Positions 1-6,218 of a DNA stretch of 6,911 bases are shown one piece after another. Origin of the DNA: Chitinophagales bacterium (lineage in GTDB: Bacteria > Bacteroidota > Bacteroidia > Chitinophagales > UBA2359); contig JAHDIA010000338.1 in NCBI GenBank assembly GCA_020631035.1, forward strand, positions 1 to 6,911, written 5' to 3'. The notes beneath the pieces are model-generated. The model saw only the letters and a program-made list of their open reading frames with translations, searched no databases and was not told the DNA's origin. The position numbers and the translations under genes are program-made. Position 1 is the first letter of the stretch. Each line of letters starts with the position of its first letter.

Positions 1-1
1 T

Positions 2-1369
2 TTTTTTGATGAAATGAAAAATAATCCTCCCGAAATAGTCAATATTAACAATGCTTTGATTTTTAATATCATTGCTGCCTATTTTTACCGCAAAGCTGGG
101 AACAATTATGCCTACTTGCTTCAATACAAGAAATGTTTTTATATATTAAAAGACTACTTTTTGTGTAAAAGAAAAGAAACCAATATAAATAAATTATGGA
201 AAGATGGTAGCAATCCAAATTCTCAAATAAATACAGTCGAAGCATTTTGCAACTTATTAGAAAACATTGCTGTTGAAGCCATTAAAGCAATAGGCTGGAC
301 GTCTAGAATATCTAATAGACCACAAATCTTAAAATATAGAGAAATTTTTGGGACTGATGGTGATAGAACAACTAATACTGCTAGAATGTATAGTGAGTTA
401 TCCAATAGTTCCGATGTCAAAGAAATCATCTTACTGACTGAAGAAATCAAGCTCAAATTGTATGTCACAACTTCTTCCTATTTTAATGAAATAGCTTACC
501 CACCAACTTTTACCAATCCTTATGGCACTATTGGGAATAAATTTACTAGGATGTTAGAACTAAAATACAAATGTGAATTAAATTATTTTGTTATAGATAG
601 TATTCTTGGGTTTAGTGATTTATTAAAAGAAACAAATGATGATTCTTTTATTGAAGAAAAAAAAAATGATTTAACAACTGATCCTTTAATAATAAAGTAT
701 AAACAAAAAAACAATATCCTTAAATATCTAAAAGATAACTTTAACATTACCCCCCCTGCTAGTCTTTCAAGCAATCAAATACAGACGACAAATGAAACAT
801 CTCAAAATTTTGCTAAATCAATACAAGATTTAATTGAATTCCTCATCAATGATTCCATCTATTGTTTATTTGAAGTCATCAAAACATTGGAAATATTTGG
901 ACACAATTATCTCGCAAGTTATTCCTATCTAGCCAATGCCCACTACAAATTGGCAAACTGGATAGATGCTCTGGAAAATATGGCAAAAATCACCTATAAT
1001 GACGTACCTAAAAGCCACAAGGATTATGCTAAAAAATTTTCCAAACATAAAAACGATTATGAAAAACCTCTTAGAGAATTACTCGGTACAGATACCACTT
1101 ATTACTTAGAAGCCCACTACCACAACGAATTGGCAATTCAACATTATTTCTCTGCCATTCAAATGCACACAAGAGGCAACACCTACAAAGAGCAATTGTT
1201 GAATATGTACTTTTTGGAGGACCACTTCAATGACAATCTCTTACATTTCTGTGCAGCCAGTGAACGCTTTAGAAAAGAGATGGGCTTGATTAAAAACAAA
1301 ATAAAAGAATTGAAAAAGAAAGTCAATACCTCCTTGGTATTCAAATACGATTCCTATTTTAAGAATTAA
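2..1369 (+). CDS. TPR-like helical protein of unknown function, possibly 5'-partial
   Basis: I do not recognise the family. The first ATG is at position 14 and gives 451 residues, but the frame is open to the left edge with no stop, so the window may show only the C-terminal part of a longer protein. Numbering from that ATG, residues 300-326 fit a tetratricopeptide-like helix pair (YLANAHYKLANWIDAL). Residues about 14-50 (around AAYFYRKAGNNYAYLLQYKK) and 365-385 look like further helical hairpins. Residues 421-437 are Lys/Glu-rich and helical, possibly a short coiled coil. There is no signal peptide, membrane segment or catalytic motif. A scaffold or protein-interaction role is inference from the helical repeats only. 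The first 900 bases are far more AT-rich than the other genes in the window and contain A10 (657-666) and C7 (750-756) tracts. The codon phase is intact to the TAA stop, so it reads as a real gene. Confidence 0.72.
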   Translation, partial: FFDEMKNNPPEIVNINNALIFNIIAAYFYRKAGNNYAYLLQYKKCFYILKDYFLCKRKETNINKLWKDGSNPNSQINTVEAFCNLLENIAVEAIKAIGWTSRISNRPQILKYREIFGTDGDRTTNTARMYSELSNSSDVKEIILLTEEIKLKLYVTTSSYFNEIAYPPTFTNPYGTIGNKFTRMLELKYKCELNYFVIDSILGFSDLLKETNDDSFIEEKKNDLTTDPLIIKYKQKNNILKYLKDNFNITPPASLSSNQIQTTNETSQNFAKSIQDLIEFLINDSIYCLFEVIKTLEIFGHNYLASYSYLANAHYKLANWIDALENMAKITYNDVPKSHKDYAKKFSKHKNDYEKPLRELLGTDTTYYLEAHYHNELAIQHYFSAIQMHTRGNTYKEQLLNMYFLEDHFNDNLLHFCAASERFRKEMGLIKNKIKELKKKVNTSLVFKYDSYFKN

Positions 1370-1405
1370 AAACACATTTTCAAATCACAAAGTAAAAGAC
1401 GAGCA

Positions 1406-1529
1406 ACGAAGCACCCAACATGCCTCCTACGCCCGATAGCAATGGAAAGCCCTGCGTAGGGGCGAATAATTATTTGCCCGCAGGCTTGGAATGAATAGCG
1501 GGGACACCACCTGCAAACGAAGCACCCAA
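1406..1529. repeat. 13-bp direct repeats flanking the structured element
   Basis: ACGAAGCACCCAA occurs exactly at 1406-1418 and 1517-1529. Allowing one inserted A, the match extends a few bases on the 5' side (GCA-ACGAAG versus GCAAACGAAG). The roughly 98 bp between the copies contains the complete hairpin element at 1431-1502. The arrangement resembles a target duplication around an inserted small element, but it could equally be part of a repeat family. Confidence 0.5.
1431..1502 (+). ncRNA. Candidate structured RNA or dispersed palindromic element
   Basis: The plus strand can fold into one long, interrupted stem-loop. The tip is a near-perfect 20-bp palindrome at 1460-1479 (GGGCGAATAATTATTTGCCC, with one G-T wobble). 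Below it CCTGC (1451-1455) pairs with GCAGG (1480-1484), leaving GTAG (1456-1459) bulged, and AAG (1447-1449) pairs with CTT (1485-1487) with C1450 bulged. The base CCCG (1432-1435) faces CGGG (1499-1502). Between them lies an internal loop containing GATAGCAATGGAAA on one side and GGAATGAATAGCGGG on the other. That pairing of CCCGATAG..GGAAA with GAATAGCGGG is one I remember from intergenic elements scattered through Bacteroidota genomes, possibly the Flavo-1 RNA motif, but I cannot verify this here. It follows the TPR-like gene by about 60 bases and could also help end its transcript. The strand follows the remembered orientation and is not certain. Confidence 0.45.
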
Positions 1530-1584
1530 ACGTTCCGTCCAAAAAAACAATTATTAAATTTAAATCGTGATAAATTGCGAGGTC

Positions 1585-1797
1585 TAAAACCCAAGCAAGA
1601 AACACTCAGCCCTACAAACCATCGACTGCCTAAATTAAAACCCCGAACAGGAAACATTCAGCCCTATAGACCATCGACTACCTGAATTTAAACCCAAGTA
1701 AAAAACGCTTAGCCCTACAGACCATCGACTGCCTAATTTAAAATCCCAAGTAAAAAACACTCAGAGCCCTATGGACCATCGACCATCGACTGCCTGA
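1585..1797. repeat. Four-copy imperfect tandem repeat, 51-54 bp unit
   Basis: The sequence AGCCCTA recurs at 1608, 1660, 1711 and 1765, giving periods of 52, 51 and 54 bp. Each unit has an AAACCCAAG-like start (strongest in units 1, 3 and 4), an A-rich stretch, the AGCCCTA block, and a block ending in CCATCGACTRCCT that is kept in all four copies. The last unit carries an extra AG before GCCCTA and a second GACCATC heptamer (GACCATCGACCATC at 1774-1787), which shows local slippage. It is not a CRISPR array because the whole unit is repeated and there are no distinct spacers. No reading frame runs through it with convincing protein features. Function unknown. Confidence 0.8.
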
Positions 1798-1812
1798 AAG
1801 GCACAAAAACCA

Positions 1813-2817
1813 TCAAACAAAATACTCCTCCACATACACCCGACACAAATCCATACACGCCTGAATCCCTTTTTTGTGGGTACGCTCCATCCCATGCGAA
1901 GCCGAAACACCTGGACCAATCAAGGCAACTGGAAAGTCGTGACCCGCCCGCAAAGCAACTGAACCATCCGAACTGTAATAAGGATAAATATCGGTTACAT
2001 AAGGAATTTGGTGCTTCTTCGCCAAAAGCGTAAGTCGTTTTCTAAAAGCAAAATCGTAGGGACCCGTGGCGTCTTTGGCACAAATAGAACAATGGGTTTC
2101 TTTGCCCATACAACCATCGCCAACAACTGCCATATCTATGACCAATAATTCCTCCACACTTTTAGAATAACCAATTGCCCCACCATGACCCACTTCTTCA
2201 AAAGTGGTAAAAAGCAATTCAACAGCTACATTTTTTCCTTGAAAATACTTCGCTAATTCAAACAAAACAAAGCAGCCCGATTTGTTGTCCAAAAATCTAG
2301 ACTTGATATATCCACTAGGGGTTTCTTGGTAATTGACATCAAAACATACAAAATCACCGACCGCTATGCCCAGTTTTTCCACCTCTGTGTCCGAACTCAC
2401 TTCCTCGTCCAATCGAATGTGCATATTGGACAATTTGCGTTCCAAAGTACGTATGTTTCTATTGACGTGAATAGCGGGATTGTCCATTAAGAAAGTTCCT
2501 GTATAAATTTCATCCTCTAGGGTGTAAATGCGAGCATAGTGTCCTTCAAAACTATTGAGTTTTAATCCGCCAACTTGACTGATGCGCAATGTTCCTTCGT
2601 CGGTAATTTCTTTGACTATTCCACCAAGCGTATCGGTATGGGCGGCAATGGTCAATTTTGGGTTTTCTCCCAACTGACAACGAATGGCTCCCTTTTTGGT
2701 GTATTCGACCTTATGACCATAAGATTGCATCAAATCATAAATATAAGCCGTTGCTCGGTGGGTAAATCCAGAAGGAGAATCGATTTCCAGTAGTTCTTTG
2801 AGTTGTTTTAAATCCAT
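1813..2817 (-). CDS. M42-family metallopeptidase (aminopeptidase)
   Basis: This is a 334-residue cytoplasmic peptidase of family M42 (glutamyl aminopeptidase/FrvX/cellulase M-like), close to the usual 330-360 residues. Known M42 enzymes are large oligomers with two metal ions that trim N-terminal residues from peptides. Visible motifs, numbered from the ATG: AAHTDT with metal-ligand His60 and Asp62; SRFLDNKSGC with the bridging Asp177; FTTFEEVGHGGA with the catalytic/metal Glu pair 207-208; VIDMAVVGDG with Asp228; and ASHGMERTHKKG, where His314 is the probable last metal ligand. All ligands are present, so the enzyme should be active. I recall the GPG..ASHG.ERTH ending from the M42 branch linked to the NAGGN osmoprotectant cluster, but no such genes are nearby. 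The frame extends nine codons further to a TTG at 2844, but that codon overlaps the proposed -7 box, so ATG 2817 is preferred. No signal peptide. It lies 87 bp downstream of tamL on the same strand. Confidence 0.93.
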   Translation of the reverse strand: MDLKQLKELLEIDSPSGFTHRATAYIYDLMQSYGHKVEYTKKGAIRCQLGENPKLTIAAHTDTLGGIVKEITDEGTLRISQVGGLKLNSFEGHYARIYTLEDEIYTGTFLMDNPAIHVNRNIRTLERKLSNMHIRLDEEVSSDTEVEKLGIAVGDFVCFDVNYQETPSGYIKSRFLDNKSGCFVLFELAKYFQGKNVAVELLFTTFEEVGHGGAIGYSKSVEELLVIDMAVVGDGCMGKETHCSICAKDATGPYDFAFRKRLTLLAKKHQIPYVTDIYPYYSSDGSVALRAGHDFPVALIGPGVSASHGMERTHKKGIQACMDLCRVYVEEYFV

Positions 2818-2841
2818 AATTTTTTCTGTGTAGTAATTGGA

Positions 2842-2874
2842 CAAAGTAAATACATTTACGACAAAAATGCAATA
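2842..2874 (-). promoter_or_regulatory. Candidate Bacteroidota-type promoter for the M42 gene
   Basis: Read on the minus strand, TATTG (2874-2870) is followed 20 bp later by TTACTTTG (2849-2842). This resembles the Bacteroidota pattern of a TTG-type -33 element and a TAnnTTTG -7 element, with one mismatch in the -7 box. A transcript would begin about 20 bases before the ATG at 2817. The palindrome GTAAATACATTTAC (2846-2859) overlaps the -7 box and could be an operator. Only pattern matching supports this. Confidence 0.35.
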
Positions 2875-2904
2875 CTTGTTTTGAGGCTTATTAGTATTTG
2901 TATA

Positions 2905-5280
2905 TTAGAACGGATAGCCAATGCCCAATTGCAACAATAGATTTTCTCTTCGCCAAGCAGCATCCCCCAATTGAATACGCCCCAACCATCTCTCACCTGG
3001 CAATTCAAATGGTTTGTAAAGTGGTGTGGAAAAATCAAAACGGAGAACAAAATAGGAAAAATCGAAACGCAAACCAAAACCCGCTCCTACCCCAAACTCA
3101 TTTAAAAAAGAAGCAGCATCGAATTGCGACCCCACTTTCAAACTATCATATTTGAGCGTCCAGACATTGCCCGCATCTACAAAAAAGGCTCCTTTAAAAT
3201 ACCAATACAATGGAAAACGGTATTCCAAATTGGCTTCTAATTTGATATCTCCTGTTCGTTCAAACTGAATGTTGCTTGCCGAACCTGTAGGTACATAAGT
3301 ACCAGGGCCAATGCCTCTAATTCTAAAGGCTCGTACCCCTGTCGAACCGCCCGAAAAAAACTGCCTAATAAAGGGCAATACATTGGAGTTGCTGTAGGGA
3401 ATACCCAAACCACCATATACCCTTGCCACCAAGGTGGTTGAGTTGTAAAAATTAAGGTAATAACGATAATCGGCTTGTATTCGGATAAATTGCGAATAAT
3501 CTAAGCCCTCTCCCAATATCTCATCAAAGCTTCGTTCGATAAGTCCTGTTGTCAGCAAAGAATTTTCTAGAAAATTGATCATATTGCCCGCCAACTCCAA
3601 ATCGGCTCTAAAAAAATATTTGTTGCGCTTGAGCATTTGCTGATTGGTATTGATGTAAGAATAACTCCCCCCAATAATCAATCGGTTTTCAAAACTTCGT
3701 TTCAAACGCAAGTCACTTTCCAACAGAGCGGTTAAGGTATCCGATGGATTGTAGACAAATGAAGAGGCCACCGAAATAGGACTCAAGATGTGGCGGGTCT
3801 TGGAATTGGGCCGCCAGTCATAACCAAATCTAAACTCTGTTGCGTTGATGCTGTAAAATCCCAACAAACGTACAAAGTTATCGGACAAACTAAAAGTAGT
3901 GTTGACCTTGCTTTTTCGGATGATGTCTTGCCAAGTTTTGGGCAATACCTTCTTGGGAAAAGGCAACATAAACTTGGGAATCGTCAAATTGGCTTGTCCG
4001 CTGAGATTGATGGTATTGATGAGCGAACGTTTGCCCTCTTGATCGAACAAATCGAACTCAACTCCTCCAAATATATTGACTGAAAATTGCTCGGCTCCCT
4101 TAAAAAAGTTGCGATTTAGATAAGTAGCTGTCAAAGCTGTTCCCAAGGAGCCATCTCCAATAGGGTTTTCAGTAAATCGGTTGTTGAGTTCTGCCTCCAT
4201 CGAATACTTCATCCGTTTCAAGGGAGTCAGAAAAATGTAACAATCCAATTTGTTTTGTGGCTTGCCCTCCTTTTCATTAAAACGCATATTGACAAACTTA
4301 AAAGCCTCCATTTCCAAAAAGTTTTCGAAGGTCTTTTGGTGGGTTTTTGCCGAATACAACTCTCCTTTTTTGATAAAGACTTTATCCACCATATTTTGGG
4401 GTTTAAAAATATGGCTCTGACTGATAAAATAATAGCCTCCATACTCGACCGTATCCAATTTGCCTTCTACATCTTCGCCTGGATAATAATCAGTGTATAC
4501 ATAAATATCATTGATGTAGTAGGTTTCGTGCCTTGCCTCACCTTCAGGTTTGGTCAAATTGACAAACACATCAATGGTGTGGTCGTTTTTGGAACTGTCT
4601 ATTTGAAAATTGATGTGCTTTTTTTCAAACTTGAAGTAACCTTGGTTTTGTAGATAATCGACTATGTTTTTGCGTTCTTCATCCAATTTAGTGGTACTAA
4701 AAGCATCGCCTTTTTTGAGTGGGCGCCGATTGATGGGAATGCCATTGACCAAGGCTTTTAAATCAGGTGAAGGGGTATGGTAAGCAATAGAATCAATGGT
4801 GTATTGTTTGGCTACACCTACAACATAAGTTACTGTTGCGTTGTGGTCAGCAATTTTGGTTTCATAATCCACATCGGCATTGTAGTAACCATTGTTAAAG
4901 AGATAGGTTTCCATCCTACGACAGTTGTTTTCGACCAAGGCACTGTCCAACAACACTGGTTCCTCCCCTCTTCGCTTGAGCCAAGCCTTGAATCCTTTCT
5001 CTCCATCCTTTCCCTTATAGTATGCCCACAAATTTATTTTGAACAAACCAAACCATTTCCTATTGGGAAGCGGTCGCCCCACCCAATACAAATCCTCTTT
5101 GAGGTCGCTAGGGTTTTCGATTCCTTCCTTATCCTCAAACTTTATGTCAACTTTATTGTAAAGTATTTCGTCCTCTTCCAAAAAACGACTAACATTGCAA
5201 GCACTAGAGCCACAAAGTAGCAATACCAATACAATTAAGTTTATATATTTATATTTCTCAAATGAATGCTTCAAATTCAA
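2905..5280 (-). CDS. tamL: TamL-type Omp85 outer-membrane assembly lipoprotein
   Basis: A protein of about 790 residues of the BamA/TamA (Omp85) superfamily, in the lipoprotein form (TamL) typical of Bacteroidota. TamA-type proteins sit in the outer membrane and, with the periplasm-spanning TamB, help deliver proteins or lipids there. Residues 13-22 are a hydrophobic signal core followed by SSAC, so Cys28 is the likely lipidated residue (Ser at -3 is a weak but acceptable lipobox). Residues about 36-357 are POTRA-like, the clearest units being about 158-230 and 254-357. Residues about 358-791 form the beta-barrel, with FFSGGSTGVRAF and RIRGIGPG (641-660) matching the conserved loop-6 GG..VRG region. 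The C-terminus LQLGIGYPF is an aromatic-ended beta-signal. There is no in-frame ATG before Met123, and a TAA stop sits directly before the TTG at 5280, so translation must start at a non-ATG codon: TTG 5280 or TTG 5274. The start overlaps the divergent SpoU gene. No tamB follows; the M42 gene does. Confidence 0.92.
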   Translation of the reverse strand: MNLKHSFEKYKYINLIVLVLLLCGSSACNVSRFLEEDEILYNKVDIKFEDKEGIENPSDLKEDLYWVGRPLPNRKWFGLFKINLWAYYKGKDGEKGFKAWLKRRGEEPVLLDSALVENNCRRMETYLFNNGYYNADVDYETKIADHNATVTYVVGVAKQYTIDSIAYHTPSPDLKALVNGIPINRRPLKKGDAFSTTKLDEERKNIVDYLQNQGYFKFEKKHINFQIDSSKNDHTIDVFVNLTKPEGEARHETYYINDIYVYTDYYPGEDVEGKLDTVEYGGYYFISQSHIFKPQNMVDKVFIKKGELYSAKTHQKTFENFLEMEAFKFVNMRFNEKEGKPQNKLDCYIFLTPLKRMKYSMEAELNNRFTENPIGDGSLGTALTATYLNRNFFKGAEQFSVNIFGGVEFDLFDQEGKRSLINTINLSGQANLTIPKFMLPFPKKVLPKTWQDIIRKSKVNTTFSLSDNFVRLLGFYSINATEFRFGYDWRPNSKTRHILSPISVASSFVYNPSDTLTALLESDLRLKRSFENRLIIGGSYSYINTNQQMLKRNKYFFRADLELAGNMINFLENSLLTTGLIERSFDEILGEGLDYSQFIRIQADYRYYLNFYNSTTLVARVYGGLGIPYSNSNVLPFIRQFFSGGSTGVRAFRIRGIGPGTYVPTGSASNIQFERTGDIKLEANLEYRFPLYWYFKGAFFVDAGNVWTLKYDSLKVGSQFDAASFLNEFGVGAGFGLRFDFSYFVLRFDFSTPLYKPFELPGERWLGRIQLGDAAWRRENLLLQLGIGYPF

Positions 5281-6029
5281 TTAGTAAAAAAGAGCTAAAA
5301 TTTATTCGCTCTTTAAAAATTAAAAAATACCGTCATCAGTCTCAAACCTACTTAGTCGAAGGCATTAATAGCGTTCGGGAGTACATCAGAACTGATCTCA
5401 CAAAAATAAAACGTATTTATTTAACAGAAGATATACACAACAAGATTGATTTTTCACTTCCGATGTCAAAAACTTCTGTTATTCCCTCACAAACTTACCA
5501 ACAAATTAGTTTGCAAAAGGGTCCGCAAGGCATTATGGCTTTGATTGAGATGCCTTCTGCTCCCAATCCTACCAACATTCTCCAACAAAAAGTTTGCCTT
5601 TGCCTGGACAATATCCAAGACCCAGGCAATTTAGGAACCCTCATCCGCATTGCCGATTGGTATGGTTTATCGACCATTGTTTGCTCTCGCACTTGTGTCG
5701 ATTGCTACAATCCAAAGGTGGCGCAATCCAGTGTTGGTTCGCTTGCACGCATTCAAATCTTGTACACTGATTTAGACAGTTTTTTGGCGCAACAGTCATC
5801 TATCCCCATCTATGGAGCGGCATTGGGCGGACACAGTTTATATACACAAAAATTTGACCATTCTTCTTGCTTGGTTCTAGGAAATGAAGGAAATGGTCTC
5901 TCAGAAGAAGTCAAAAATCAAGTCAATACCTTATTGGAGATTCCCCGTTTGGGCAAAGCAGAGTCGCTCAATGTGGCAGTTTCAGGGGGTATTTTTTTGG
6001 CAGAGATTTTTAGGCAAATACAAAATTAA
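5262..6029 (+). CDS. SpoU/TrmH-family RNA 2'-O-methyltransferase
   Basis: A 255-residue SPOUT-class enzyme that uses S-adenosylmethionine to methylate the 2'-hydroxyl of a ribose in rRNA or tRNA; the target nucleotide cannot be read from sequence. Residues about 9-100 form the SpoU substrate-binding domain (FIRSLKIKKYR, YLVEG, GPQGIMALIE). The trefoil-knot catalytic domain shows all three family motifs: motif 1 at 117-131 (NIQDPGNLGTLIRIA, with the conserved catalytic-type Arg129), motif 2 at 204-214 (LVLGNEGNGLS), and motif 3 at 227-244 (IPRLGKAESLNVAVSGGI, with Asn237 in ESLNV). Length is normal for the family. ATG 5262 is the only upstream ATG in frame that keeps the conserved N-terminus, which supports this start even though it lies inside the first codons of tamL. 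No Shine-Dalgarno sequence is visible. AT-rich TATATTTA/TATATTTC boxes at 5244-5257 may be part of a promoter but lie very near the start. Confidence 0.95.
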   Translation: MNASNSISKKELKFIRSLKIKKYRHQSQTYLVEGINSVREYIRTDLTKIKRIYLTEDIHNKIDFSLPMSKTSVIPSQTYQQISLQKGPQGIMALIEMPSAPNPTNILQQKVCLCLDNIQDPGNLGTLIRIADWYGLSTIVCSRTCVDCYNPKVAQSSVGSLARIQILYTDLDSFLAQQSSIPIYGAALGGHSLYTQKFDHSSCLVLGNEGNGLSEEVKNQVNTLLEIPRLGKAESLNVAVSGGIFLAEIFRQIQN

Positions 6030-6079
6030 TTGTGAATTATAAATGGTGAGTTGGACAAAATGGAATGCCAATTCACAAT
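6029..6079. terminator. Inverted repeat after the SpoU gene, possible terminator
   Basis: ATTGTGAATT (6029-6038) and AATTCACAAT (6070-6079) are perfect 10-bp inverted repeats separated by 31 bases, beginning inside the stop codon of the SpoU gene. A run of eight T follows at 6090-6097. The stem is AT-rich and the loop long, so termination would be weak; the position between converging genes is the main support. Confidence 0.3.
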
Positions 6080-6092
6080 ACAACTTACATTT

Positions 6093-6211
6093 TTTTTGGG
6101 GCAACGTACATCTTTCATGGCTGCGTTCTGGTCTGGTTAACCAACGCATATTTTAGGCTGCGTCGTAGATGGCATCCACCCGCTCATCCTACGCTTTTGT
6201 GCCCCCAAAAA
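6093..6211. repeat. Palindrome-ended element in the convergent intergenic region
   Basis: TTTTTGGGGCA (6093-6103) and TGCCCCCAAAAA (6200-6211) are inverted, differing by one extra C, and enclose about 96 bases. Inside, TGCGTT (6122-6127) can pair with AACGCA (6143-6148) around the palindrome TGGTTAACCA (6134-6143), though the two pairings share a base. GGCTGCGT occurs twice (6119-6126 and 6157-6164). The interior is more GC-rich than the surroundings and has no protein features. The outline resembles repetitive palindromic elements I remember from Bacteroidota intergenic regions (GGGC-type ends, interior ATCC-ACGC text), which is recollection rather than proof. With A and T tracts at the two ends it could also act as a two-way terminator for the converging genes. 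Confidence 0.45.
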
Positions 6212-6218
6212 CAGAGCA

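Larger units (their letters stand above)
1370..1812. other. Gene-free repeat-rich spacer between convergent genes
   Basis: This stretch separates the 3' ends of the TPR-like gene and the M42 peptidase gene. Only short frames occur here (under 80 codons), without recognisable protein features. They run through a hairpin and a tandem repeat, so I do not call genes. Bases 1431-1502 can fold into a long imperfect stem, bases 1406-1418 and 1517-1529 are direct repeats, and bases 1585-1797 are a four-copy tandem array. Bases 1540-1584 hold nothing I can name. Confidence 0.75.

Noticed and set aside
1366..1685. Short open frames on both strands in the spacer (64-79 codons)
   Set aside because: They run through the hairpin element and the tandem repeat, have low-complexity translations and show no recognisable domain or start signal.
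1585..1797. CRISPR array
   Set aside because: The entire 51-54 bp unit is repeated with drift, no unique spacers separate constant repeats, and no cas genes are present.
2818..2844. TTG at 2844 as the start of the M42 peptidase
   Set aside because: It overlaps the proposed -7 promoter box and adds nine residues outside the conserved start, while ATG 2817 fits the family.
4255..5220. Open frames of 132 and 147 codons antisense to tamL
   Set aside because: They lie wholly inside a clear Omp85 gene and their translations show no family features, so they reflect codon composition of the opposite strand.
1813..5280. tamL and the M42 gene as one functional operon
   Set aside because: They share a strand, but the 87-bp gap with its own promoter-like sequence and the lack of a functional link make co-function unproven.
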